A stretch of DNA of 19,252 nucleotides, taken from positions 1-19,252 of the forward strand of contig BOBI01000030.1 of assembly GCA_026002305.1 (NCBI GenBank), read 5' to 3'. The notes beneath the pieces are model-generated. The model searched no databases and was not told the origin of the DNA. It worked only from the letters and a program-made list of their open reading frames with translations. The position numbers were made by a program, and so were the translations under genes. This document shows, in pieces, positions 6,798 through 12,706 of this stretch (within the stretch, counting starts at the first letter, position 1; each line of letters begins with the position of its first letter). Source of the stretch: Spirochaetia bacterium. GTDB taxonomy: Bacteria > Spirochaetota > Spirochaetia > Treponematales > Breznakiellaceae.

Positions 6798-7658
6798 CTA
6801 CTGTAGAAGTTGAAGAACCGATTGTGACCTTTGGTTAGCCTGCGCGAGCATCGCGGTACCACTCTGGGTAAGGATTTGCTCGGTAACATAGTGAACCATT
6901 TGGTTGGCCATGTTGGTGTCGCGGATTCGAGACTCTGCCGCTTGCAGGTTTTCCGCACCAATGTCCACGCCTCTTATAGCGTGTTCAAGGCGGTTCTGGT
7001 AAGCGCCAAGATCCGCGCGTTGTTTGCTGATAATCTGTAACGCATTGTCCAGTGTACCGATTGCGCGGTTTGCACTGTCCGCTGTTTCAAGGTTAAGAAT
7101 ACTTTCGTCGCCGACATCACGAACGCCAAGACCCTTTGCGGTCATTGTGCCGATATAAACCTGCTCCCGCTGGTCGATATTAGCGCCAATGTGGAACCAC
7201 ATTGAACCTGTAACCACATTTTCGCCGGTATTGCGCGCAAAACGTCCGGTAAGCATATTCATGCCGTTGAACTGCGCGTGACTTGCGATGCGGTCTACTT
7301 CGTCGATAAGCTGGCTGACTTCAACCTGAATCTGCATACGATCTTCGGCGGTGTAAATACCGTTTGAAGACTGAACAGCTAATTCACGTATACGTTGAAT
7401 GATGTCCTGGGTTTCTTGCAGATAACCTTCTGATGTCTGGATAAATGAAATACCGTCCGCCGCGTTTGCCGATGCGCGGTTTAAGCCGCGAACCTGACTG
7501 CGCATTTTTTCGGATACCGCAAGGCCGGAAGCATCGTCACCCGCCCGATTGATCCGTAAGCCGGACGATAATTTTTCCATGTCTTTTGTAAGTTCGCCAT
7601 TTGTTACTTTAAGTGAGCGATCTGCAAACATTGCACTAAGATTGTGATTAATGATCAT
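6798..7658 (-). CDS. flaB: Flagellin, periplasmic filament core protein (first FlaB copy)
   Basis: 286 residues, the usual FlaB length, from the ATG at 7656-7658 with GGAGG 5 nt upstream (the longer frame has no SD). Conserved ends ([78 protein letters not shown]) polymerise into the filament core. The short centre contains [20 protein letters not shown], characteristic as I recall of treponemal FlaB proteins. Driven by a clear sigma-28 promoter (7759-7785) and carrying a structured leader with CsrA-like GGA hairpins. Gene order unknown protein, flaB, flaB, flaG, fliD agrees with what I remember for treponemes. Codon choices differ from the second copy even where the protein is identical, so there is no sign of recent gene conversion. 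Confidence 0.98.
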   Translation of the reverse strand: MIINHNLSAMFADRSLKVTNGELTKDMEKLSSGLRINRAGDDASGLAVSEKMRSQVRGLNRASANAADGISFIQTSEGYLQETQDIIQRIRELAVQSSNGIYTAEDRMQIQVEVSQLIDEVDRIASHAQFNGMNMLTGRFARNTGENVVTGSMWFHIGANIDQREQVYIGTMTAKGLGVRDVGDESILNLETADSANRAIGTLDNALQIISKQRADLGAYQNRLEHAIRGVDIGAENLQAAESRIRDTNMANQMVHYVTEQILTQSGTAMLAQANQRSQSVLQLLQ

Positions 7659-7663
7659 ACATT

Positions 7664-7714
7664 CCTCCATGATATTGCTGCGGACTGGGGCTCCGCAAAT
7701 GGGCATCCTTGCCC
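7664..7714 (-). promoter_or_regulatory. Structured leader of the first flaB with CsrA-like GGA hairpin
   Basis: The mRNA strand holds GGGC-AAGGAT-GCCC (7701-7714), a 4-bp hairpin whose loop plus flank reads CAAGGATG, the exact core of the CsrA consensus. A second hairpin follows, TGCGGA / TCCGCA with a 7-nt loop (7679-7697). The SD (7664-7668) sits in ATGGAGG, another A-N-GGA. The two GGA sites are about 40 nt apart. This resembles CsrA control of flagellin in Bacillus and of FlaB in Borrelia; the regulator itself is not in the window. Confidence 0.6.
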
Positions 7715-7758
7715 TTGTGTAAAGCCAACCTTCCCAAAAGATTGTCTCTACATAGTTA

Positions 7759-7785
7759 GTATCGGCGGGAGGATTATTTTACTTA
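7759..7785 (-). promoter_or_regulatory. Sigma-28 (FliA) promoter of the first flaB
   Basis: Minus strand TAAGTAAA (7778-7785), 11-nt spacer, GCCGATAC (7759-7766). This fits the flagellar sigma-28 consensus TAAAGTTT-N11-GCCGATAA, with seven of eight matches in the -10 element and exact spacing. It predicts a leader of roughly 90 nt. Confidence 0.88.
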
Positions 7786-7797
7786 ACAGGAAAATGC

Positions 7798-7820
7798 AAA
7801 AAATTGATACGCACAATTTT
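7798..7820 (-). terminator. AT-rich hairpin, weak terminator after the 208-aa gene
   Basis: Minus strand AAAATTG, 7-nt loop, CAATTTT continuing into six Ts, starting 3 nt past the stop of the 208-aa gene and ending just before the sigma-28 promoter. The stem has only one G-C pair, so termination may be partial. Confidence 0.4.
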
Positions 7821-7822
7821 AA

Positions 7823-8449
7823 CTAAAATTCAGCAAGGTAACAAACGCCGATTAAGAGCAGGGCGCGCAGAATTGCACCGGCGTTTTTGGGGAACTTTTG
7901 CTGCCTGATGCAGCAACCGTACCACCAGAACAGCCCCATTTGCGTGTCGATGCGCAACGTATATTCGATAAAATCTTCTTTTTCGCTTTGTACGCCGAAA
8001 AACAGAAAGGCAAGCTCCTCTAATACCTCGCCAAATTCTTGCAAGGCCCCGCTCCAGTCCGATTTCTTTATTTTTGAAATAAACTGGGGCAGGCGTGCCT
8101 GAAGCCGTTCTTTTCGTATCTCGTCTGTTTTTTCAACCCATGTTTTAGATATGAGCAAAGCTAAATTGTTTTCAAAATGTAGCAAAAAGTGGTCAAAATC
8201 GCCATCACCGGTCTTTTCTTCGTTTACCAGCTTGATATAACCCGGTTCAATACCCAGCACCCGCGAAAAATCCTGCGCCGCCTTTATCGACGGCACTTCG
8301 CCATCTTGAAGTCCTTTAGGCGGAAATAACGACTCACAGACTATGCGGTATTCGGTTTCGACACAGGATATTGAGCACGGTTTACTGGTAAGCATAACTT
8401 GATTATCGCTTAAAAATTGCGCTAGTGTAAAGGTGCCGCGATACCTCAT
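7823..8449 (-). CDS. Conserved-looking protein of unknown function upstream of flaB
   Basis: 208 residues; ATG at 8447-8449 with only a weak purine-rich AAGAAG upstream. I do not recognise a family. The N-terminal ~60 residues include a Cys-containing strand region (CSISCVETEYRIVCES), the middle is mixed alpha/beta and charged, and the C-terminus is helical and hydrophobic, with FFGVQS, LFWWYGCCIRQQKFPKNAGA and a final ILRALLLIGVCYLAEF. No signal peptide or clear transmembrane protein architecture is seen, although the last 16 residues could touch a membrane. Codon use is like the flagellar neighbours and the position directly upstream of flaB suggests a motility-linked role, but nothing in the sequence proves it. 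Its start codon is partly covered by the left copy of a 13-bp direct repeat that borders the ABC island. Confidence 0.78.
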   Translation of the reverse strand: MRYRGTFTLAQFLSDNQVMLTSKPCSISCVETEYRIVCESLFPPKGLQDGEVPSIKAAQDFSRVLGIEPGYIKLVNEEKTGDGDFDHFLLHFENNLALLISKTWVEKTDEIRKERLQARLPQFISKIKKSDWSGALQEFGEVLEELAFLFFGVQSEKEDFIEYTLRIDTQMGLFWWYGCCIRQQKFPKNAGAILRALLLIGVCYLAEF

Positions 8450-8461
8450 GTTAAATCTAAC
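8449..8461 (+). repeat. Left copy of a 13-bp direct repeat bordering the ABC island
   Basis: TGTTAAATCTAAC, repeated exactly and in the same orientation at 10825-10837; three bases further on (CTTC versus CCTC) the similarity fades. A 13-mer pair can arise by chance in a window this size, so its weight comes from bracketing the AT-rich island. Confidence 0.45.
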
Positions 8462-8569
8462 TTCTTGTTGGTGGAGTCATGCTTCGCAGTCAAATACCGG
8501 TGCGGACTCGCTTCCCGTTTGATGAGCGCAGGCCGGGCGAATAAATTTTTTACCTGAATATCTATGAAC

Positions 8570-8594
8570 TACCGCGCGGCAAGCCACGCGGTAT
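8570..8594. repeat. REP-like palindrome, copy 1
   Basis: TACCGCG and CGCGGTA arms of 7 bp, one C-A mismatch, then GGC/GCC around AA. The minus strand reads ATACCGCGTGGCTTGCCGCG, sharing the ATACCGCG-x-x-GCT core with two other palindromes near 8664-8683 and 10795-10815. A T-rich hairpin follows directly at 8595-8613. Confidence 0.55.
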
Positions 8595-8640
8595 CAGCTT
8601 TTTTTCAAAAGCTGTCGTTGTATAGGAAATGATTGTACGT

Positions 8641-8697
8641 GTGTTTTGGTTTAACGCCGAAGAGCGCAGCAAGCTGCGCGGTATTAAACCAAAACAC
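8641..8697. repeat. Large two-part palindrome containing REP-like copy 2
   Basis: Outer arms GTGTTTTGGTTTAA (8641-8654) and TTAAACCAAAACAC (8684-8697) pair over 14 bp; inside, GCGCAGC-AA-GCTGCGC (8664-8679) forms a second 7-bp stem. It lies 59 nt past the ABC ATPase stop and may act as a transcript-end structure. Its right part, 8672-8706, is the left copy of the 35-bp inverted repeat. Confidence 0.7.
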
Positions 8698-8706
8698 GGA
8701 CAATAA
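8672..8706 (-). repeat. 35-bp inverted repeat, left copy
   Basis: The reverse complement of these 35 bases occurs without mismatch at 10772-10806. Key parts on the minus strand are TTATTGTCCG, TGTTTTGGTTTAA and TACCGCGCAGCT. A perfect 35-bp match is far beyond chance, and the two copies face each other across the ABC genes. Confidence 0.85.
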
Positions 8707-8755
8707 CGCTTGGCAACAGGCATTATTAGGGCAACTTTTATTCCGTAATTATTTT

Positions 8756-9493
8756 TCATAAAACCTCCGAATGAAAGGGCATATCTATTATATCCTGATT
8801 TAGATGTTTGATGTACAATTCTTCTAATGAGCTAATATCCTTTGATTCTAACTGTTCAATAATTTCACCATCTTTCATGAGGATAACAAAATCAATACAG
8901 TTTTCTAAGAACTCAACAACATGGCTGGACAATAAAATTGTGAAATTTTTTTCTTTATAATATTTTATTAATTTCTTTATCTTAATATTTGTTAAAATAT
9001 CCAATCCGTCATTAGGTTCATCCCATATAAGTGTTTTTACATCTCCAATCAGACTTATAATAATTTGCACTTTTTTCTTCATTCCGGTTGAGCAATCACA
9101 AAATCTCTTATCCAAATAATTAGCAACATCTAAATACGAAATTAATTCTTTTGTTGTGCTTGATATGGTTTTTTTGCCTGTTCGTAATATTGTTGCCAAT
9201 TCTATATTTTCAATACACGTCAATTTGTTATATAAATAATCATCTGTCGGCAAGTAGGCAATGTTCCGCCTGTGTTCCAAAAATTTTTCACCTTCAGTAG
9301 TGCTTATTCCATCATGGTACACTTTTCCCGATGTTGGAATATACAACCCCTCTATACAACGCAGAAGCGTTGTTTTACCTGCGCCATTATAACCCACGAT
9401 ACCATAAACCTTTCCCTGTTCAAATTTAATATTGATATTTCGTATTCCTGTATCTTTTGAAAATATTTTACAAAGATTTTCACACTCGATCAT
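8756..9493 (-). CDS. ABC transporter ATP-binding protein
   Basis: 245 residues; ATG at 9491-9493, with a GGGGAG SD lying inside the end of the permease gene and only 1 nt between the genes, so the two are cotranslated. Walker A GYNGAGKTT (34-42), an atypical signature CSTGMKKK (134-141; LSGGQ becomes STGMK), Walker B LIWDEP (155-160), D-loop NDGLD and switch His191 in SSHVVEF are all present. The Q-loop position reads LPTDD. It energises the partner membrane protein encoded just upstream, probably as an ABC-2-type exporter of the NatA/CcmA sort. Substrate is unknown; single ATPase-permease pairs of this kind often serve drug, peptide or bacteriocin-immunity export, but no peptide gene is visible nearby. 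Base composition is markedly AT-rich. Confidence 0.94.
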   Translation of the reverse strand: MIECENLCKIFSKDTGIRNINIKFEQGKVYGIVGYNGAGKTTLLRCIEGLYIPTSGKVYHDGISTTEGEKFLEHRRNIAYLPTDDYLYNKLTCIENIELATILRTGKKTISSTTKELISYLDVANYLDKRFCDCSTGMKKKVQIIISLIGDVKTLIWDEPNDGLDILTNIKIKKLIKYYKEKNFTILLSSHVVEFLENCIDFVILMKDGEIIEQLESKDISSLEELYIKHLNQDIIDMPFHSEVL

Positions 9494-9494
9494 A

Positions 9495-10724
9495 TTATTT
9501 CACTCCCCAGCAATAGAAATTCCACTTTACCTTATAAAAAATAAACAGTATTGGTACTAATGTAAACAAAGTGTAATAATTAAAATTAAAATACACTATT
9601 ATCATATACACAACAAATAAAGCAAAAACTACTTTAATAAATATATTTCCAATCATAAAGCTAAGTCCAACTGATAATAATAAAACAAATAAAATTCCGG
9701 CAATTGTTAATAATATTAAAGAGGAATTATTGATTTTTACGCTAAATAATATAAATAAAAAAATATATATACTATAAATAGACAATAGTGTTAAAAATGC
9801 ACGTTTTACATGGTATTTAGTATTAAGACATATAAGTGAATAAAATTGCCAGTTTATACTCAATGGAACATCAATAAAACATACAGCACCAACAGATATT
9901 ACCAGTGCAACAAGAGCCGTATAATTGGTAACGGCAACCAAATCGTTACCGCTAAAAATTATCTTATACAACAAAACAATCAAAATTATATTTGCAACAA
10001 TTGTTGCTTGTAGAAATCTTGGAATAAAGAAATCATGTATTGTGCTTTTTATTATTGGGCTAATGCATATCCATGATTTTCTTACATTATTTTTCTGCGT
10101 TATATGTTGTCCATACAGAGGGCGTTTAATAAGTGCTATTATATTACCCAATAACATTAAGGGGATAATGAAATTGATAATATTAAGTTTTATAGTAACA
10201 AATAAAACAGAAAAACATATTATTTCTGTAAAAAGAGATAATGACCTAATACGAAATTCGTTTATTAGTATTATTAATAAGGAGCATAAATTAGATAGTA
10301 TGATTGTTTTTATTAAATAGGAATGCATTTGTATGTCATCATTAAAATCAAATAATATCCTTTTGCTTATAAAAAACACATAATAAAGTATAATGTGGCT
10401 GCAATTAAAAATAGCATTTTTAATAAAAATTGTATTAATTATATTCCGGTTTGTCTTATTACCCTTTGAATAAAATATTAAACGGCTTAATACACTTGTA
10501 TTTTTACATGAGTTTATTATAGTAATTAGTGCCGCAATAAGCATTATTATTTCATGCTTTTCTTTATTAATAATTATTTTATTAATATTTGCAAATGGCA
10601 ACGCAAATAATACGAAGAAAAAGAATACTACCATCACAGGATATTTTTTTATAAATTTTGGTATCCTGCTAAAAATAACTTTTATCCAAAAAAAGATTAC
10701 ATTCACTTTAGTTTTTCCATACAC
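9495..10724 (-). CDS. ABC transporter membrane protein, ABC-2-like
   Basis: 409 residues, about ten to twelve hydrophobic helices (for example ~31-48, 58-75, 136-153, 165-185, 238-257, 262-285, 311-330, 338-362, 366-400), separated by short Lys/Asn-rich loops. I recognise no specific family motif; pairing with the adjacent ATPase makes it the permease. The start is uncertain: GTG at 10722-10724 opens the frame but has no good SD, the next in-frame Met is about residue 31, and a perfect 12-bp palindrome lies just upstream. The gene is extremely AT-rich with many Ile, Asn, Lys and Phe codons ending in A or T, quite unlike the flagellar genes, which supports acquisition from an AT-rich donor. 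No frameshift or break was seen. Confidence 0.85.
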   Translation of the reverse strand: MYGKTKVNVIFFWIKVIFSRIPKFIKKYPVMVVFFFFVLFALPFANINKIIINKEKHEIIMLIAALITIINSCKNTSVLSRLIFYSKGNKTNRNIINTIFIKNAIFNCSHIILYYVFFISKRILFDFNDDIQMHSYLIKTIILSNLCSLLIILINEFRIRSLSLFTEIICFSVLFVTIKLNIINFIIPLMLLGNIIALIKRPLYGQHITQKNNVRKSWICISPIIKSTIHDFFIPRFLQATIVANIILIVLLYKIIFSGNDLVAVTNYTALVALVISVGAVCFIDVPLSINWQFYSLICLNTKYHVKRAFLTLLSIYSIYIFLFILFSVKINNSSLILLTIAGILFVLLLSVGLSFMIGNIFIKVVFALFVVYMIIVYFNFNYYTLFTLVPILFIFYKVKWNFYCWGVK

Positions 10725-10728
10725 AAAC

Positions 10729-10756
10729 GGGCATTCAAAAATTGTTTTGAATGCCC
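10729..10756. repeat. Perfect 12-bp-stem palindrome ahead of the ABC operon
   Basis: GGGCATTCAAAA and TTTTGAATGCCC are exact complements around a 4-nt ATTG loop, ending 5 bp before the permease GTG. It has no T run on the minus strand and a partial one (TATTATTT) on the plus strand, so it could be an operator, a leader hairpin, or a terminator for plus-strand read-through. Confidence 0.7.
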
Positions 10757-10771
10757 TATTATTTCAAAGTT

Positions 10772-10815
10772 TTATTGTCCGTGTTTTGGTTTAATACCGC
10801 GCAGCTCTGCTGCGC
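10772..10815 (+). repeat. 35-bp inverted repeat, right copy, with REP-like copy 3
   Basis: Bases 10772-10806 are the exact inverse of 8672-8706. The end overlaps a palindrome GCGCAGC-TCT-GCTGCGC (10799-10815) equivalent to the inner stem of the left element. Unlike the left element, the outer GTGTTTTGGTTTAA arm has no complete partner here, so this looks like a truncated copy. Confidence 0.82.
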
Positions 10816-10824
10816 ATTGCCTTG

Positions 10825-10837
10825 TGTTAAATCTAAC
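10825..10837 (+). repeat. Right copy of the 13-bp direct repeat
   Basis: Exact copy of 8449-8461 in the same orientation, immediately outside the right palindrome. It may be a target-site duplication or the end of a longer dispersed repeat. Confidence 0.45.
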
Positions 10838-10879
10838 CTCATTTGGTTTTATCCTCAATTAGAAACATTATAAATTTTT

Positions 10880-10950
10880 GGCTGGATTTTTAGTTATTAG
10901 GCATCCACTTTTTTGTATGTTTTCGGCTAGGTTTTATTTTTAGGCATTGC
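10880..10950 (+). repeat. Degenerate direct repeat, two ~26-bp copies
   Basis: Copies at 10880-10906 and 10925-10950 share GGCT, a T-rich middle and TTAGGCAT near the end. They occupy the gap between the island and the DUF2147-like gene. Function unknown; imperfect enough that low complexity may explain part of the match. Confidence 0.35.
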
Positions 10951-10955
10951 AGGTG

Positions 10956-11441
10956 TTAAAATGCCTTTTCCGCTTCGGCTAGTGTCGTTTTTTTCCAAAA
11001 TTGCCGGATAAAGAAAACTTTTAATTCCAATCTGTCTTCCCTATATTTCTTGCCATCCGATGCGTGAAAAATAAGATCGCAGGGATAAACATTTCCGTCA
11101 TTCGGATCAATAATTTTACCTCCGTACCAATTGCCCTCGGACTTTTTCTGCAACCCATATATAAAAGGTGTGCCTAATAATTTCATCTCGCTAACTTTTC
11201 CCACAATCGGGTACCCGGAATATTGTTTGGTACAACGGGTGGCAAGCGTACCAGCTTTAACCCCGGGCGCACCCATAAGAGCGCCCAGTAAATTTCCGCC
11301 ATCCTGATAAATATGCCACGAGGCGGTAACTTTGTCTGTTTTATCATCAATACTTAACCAGTAGCCTTCCAGCGGATCGGCGGCAAAAACCACCACCGCA
11401 CTTATCAAAATAATAACTGCGAATGAAACCATTTTTTTCAC
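10956..11441 (-). CDS. Exported DUF2147-like protein
   Basis: 161 residues from GTG at 11439-11441, supported by AGGAG 7 nt upstream; ATG at codon 4 is the alternative. An N-terminal signal peptide (KKMVSFAVIILISAVVVFAA) with an A-x-A-like end near residue 20 sends it across the inner membrane. The mature part begins DPLEGYWLSIDDKTDKVTAS and contains KSEGNWYGGKIIDPNDGNVY and a late DRLELKVFF, which match the plan of DUF2147 proteins: G-x-W near the start, G-x-I-x-D-P-x-x-G-x-x-Y in the middle, then L-x-V near the end. The usual closing GRTQTWTR is replaced by RQFWKKTT. Function of the family is unknown. It stands alone on the minus strand, divergent from the sigma-factor operon. Confidence 0.8.
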   Translation of the reverse strand: MKKMVSFAVIILISAVVVFAADPLEGYWLSIDDKTDKVTASWHIYQDGGNLLGALMGAPGVKAGTLATRCTKQYSGYPIVGKVSEMKLLGTPFIYGLQKKSEGNWYGGKIIDPNDGNVYPCDLIFHASDGKKYREDRLELKVFFIRQFWKKTTLAEAEKAF

Positions 11442-11742
11442 TAGGATTCTCCTAAACTTAATAACGGTTGAAATAGAGGTTTGGTTACATATTTGGTTTT
11501 TTTAAAGCTATTAAACCAGCAATCTTACTTTATGGTTTTTGTGTCTGTGTGGTCTGTGTGGTCGGTGGTTTTCCAAAAAGTAAAACTACTGCTATTAAAC
11601 TCAAAATACTATATTTTTATACTGTTTGATGTCTAAAAAATCATACATTGCGGCAAGCGCGGCACAATACCATTTTTATAAGTTATGCCTTAAGTTATTA
11701 TAATATAACGAGTTATCAAATAAAATCTGAATAACAAAAAAG
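11442..11742. other. Divergent intergenic region upstream of the sigma-54 promoter
   Basis: About 300 bp without an ORF between the divergent DUF2147-like gene and the sigma-factor gene. It contains a GT-rich tandem repeat (11541-11568), and an AT-rich stretch with AGTTAT at 11681-11686, 11693-11698 and 11711-11716, within the distance where a sigma-54 activator would bind. A TATAAT at 11699-11704 lacks a convincing -35. No RNA gene seen. Confidence 0.5.
11541..11568 (+). repeat. GT-rich tandem repeat
   Basis: GTCTGTGTG is repeated in tandem (11543-11551 and 11553-11561) followed by a diverged third unit GTCGGTGG. It is non-coding and strand-asymmetric (no C-rich counterpart), and may be a member of a dispersed family. 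Confidence 0.5.
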
Positions 11743-11759
11743 TTGGCACGATTCTTGCT
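11743..11759 (+). promoter_or_regulatory. Sigma-54 (RpoN) promoter
   Basis: TTGGCACGATTCTTGCT matches the -24/-12 consensus YTGGCACGRNNNTTGCW at every defined position, with GG at 11745-11746 and GC at 11757-11758. Transcription should begin near 11770, about 44 nt before the sigma-factor ATG. Such promoters need an AAA+ enhancer-binding activator; none is encoded in the window. Confidence 0.9.
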
Positions 11760-11813
11760 TTATATTTACATGAAATATCGCTTTGCCTTTGAAGCGAAAA
11801 AATGGGGGATTGC

Positions 11814-12674
11814 ATGAAAGCGGAAGAAAACGAAAAGATGCCGGACGATATTATATATACTTATATGAAACAGGTTAGGATGATCCCGCTTCTTGACGCC
11901 GAAAAAGAGCGTTCGCTTGCTCTGCGTATTCAAAGCGGCGATAAGATCGCGAAACAAAAGCTCGTAGAAGCCAACTTACGGCTAGTTGTTAAAATAAGTA
12001 TGTCGTACCGGTGCCACGATGTAGCCCTTATGGACATTATACAAGAAGGCAATATCGGTCTTATGCGCGCCGCCGGCAAGTTCGCGGTGGAAAAAAATGT
12101 GCGTTTTTCAACCTATTCGAGCTTTTGGATTAAACAGTCGATCAGGCGCTTTCTGGAATCAAAAACCCGCATGATTCATATTCCAATACAAAAAGAAGAA
12201 CTGCTGCGTAAAATCCGGGATGCTGAACATTCCCTTAGCCAAATTTTGGGGCGCGACCCGCGTACAGAAGAAATTGCCGAAAAAATTGGCTGTGCTATAG
12301 AGGATGTGGAGCGCTTGCGGAACGCGGTTTCCAGTGTTTCGCTGGATTCGGCTCTGGATGCGAATGTGGAAGAAGCGGAAATCGTAACCTTTGGCGAGCT
12401 TTATGCCGATCCCAGACAACTTAACCCTGAAGAAGAATTTATCCAGAATTATTCTGCCGGCGAAGCAAGGAATTTTCTTAGGCGCTGTCTTAATACCAAA
12501 GAGCGCGGCGTAATTATGCAGCGTTTTCGTTTTGTGCCCGGCGAAACTCACTCGCTCCAAAAGATAGGCGACAAAATGGGACTTTCCGCAGAGGCCGTGC
12601 GTCAGATCGAGAAAAAAGCGCTTAATAAAATAAGCAAAGAGCGTGACGAACTTGCCGCCTGTGTTTATGCCTAG
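11814..12674 (+). CDS. RNA polymerase sigma factor, sigma-70 family (RpoD/RpoS type)
   Basis: 286 residues from ATG 11814, preferred because GGGGGA lies just upstream; an ATG 12 nt earlier (MGDC) has no SD. Domains: region 1.2 (DIIYTYMKQVRMIPLLDAEKE, ~9-40), region 2 (LVEANLRLVVKIS, DIIQEGNIGLMRAAGKF, FSTYSSFWIKQSIRR, ~45-120), region 3 (~127-175, LGRDPRTEEIAEKIG) and region 4 with helix-turn-helix (SLQKIGDKMGLSAEAVRQIE, ~242-262). Region 1.1 of the primary sigma is absent and the length suits a group 2 (RpoS-like) factor. Region 2.4 (SSFWIKQSIRRFL) differs from the usual YATWWIRQAI, so promoter choice may be shifted. Being driven by a sigma-54 promoter, it resembles the Borrelia RpoN-to-RpoS relay, although the protein may not be an orthologue of RpoS. 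moxR follows by 32 nt. Confidence 0.93.
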   Translation: MKAEENEKMPDDIIYTYMKQVRMIPLLDAEKERSLALRIQSGDKIAKQKLVEANLRLVVKISMSYRCHDVALMDIIQEGNIGLMRAAGKFAVEKNVRFSTYSSFWIKQSIRRFLESKTRMIHIPIQKEELLRKIRDAEHSLSQILGRDPRTEEIAEKIGCAIEDVERLRNAVSSVSLDSALDANVEEAEIVTFGELYADPRQLNPEEEFIQNYSAGEARNFLRRCLNTKERGVIMQRFRFVPGETHSLQKIGDKMGLSAEAVRQIEKKALNKISKERDELAACVYA

Positions 12675-12694
12675 TTTTTCGGTATACCCTTTAG

Positions 12695-12700
12695 TATAAT
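12695..12700 (+). promoter_or_regulatory. Consensus -10 box six bases before the moxR ATG
   Basis: TATAAT followed by TGGCTA and then ATG. If used, transcription would start at about the A of the ATG, giving a leaderless mRNA. The -35 region (around 12672-12678) is poor, so read-through from the sigma-factor gene may be the main source of transcript. Confidence 0.35.
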
Positions 12701-12706
12701 TGGCTA

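Larger units (their letters stand above)
8450..8755. other. Intergenic region with nested palindromes, no credible gene
   Basis: 306 bp between the 208-aa gene and the ABC ATPase gene. It holds two REP-like GC-rich palindromes (8570-8594 and within 8641-8697), a small CAGCTTTT/AAAAGCTG hairpin (8595-8613) and half of a 35-bp inverted repeat. Bases 8462-8560 show no recognisable promoter, RNA gene or ORF. A 65-codon minus-strand frame crosses the palindromes and is judged spurious. Confidence 0.6.
8462..10824. other. AT-rich repeat-bounded ABC-transporter island, probably acquired
   Basis: The two ABC genes are much richer in A and T than everything around them (long runs of AAT, ATA, TTT codons), while the borders carry GC-rich palindromes, a 35-bp inverted repeat and an exact 13-bp direct repeat. 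No transposase or integrase is present. The composition shift and the matching ends indicate horizontal acquisition or an insertion hitch-hiking on REP-like elements, but the mechanism is unknown. Confidence 0.45.

Noticed and set aside
8562..8759. 65-codon minus-strand ORF after the ABC ATPase gene
   Set aside because: It crosses two palindromes and part of the 35-bp inverted repeat, has no SD and its protein shows no domain; best explained as a frame through repeats.
9925..10320. 131-codon plus-strand ORF opposite the permease gene
   Set aside because: AT-rich complement of membrane-protein codons; the permease plus ATPase arrangement explains the region.
8450..10955. CRISPR array or integron-like attachment sites around the ABC island
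   Set aside because: The repeats are few, partly inverted and irregularly spaced, with no unique spacers of constant length and no integrase or cas gene.
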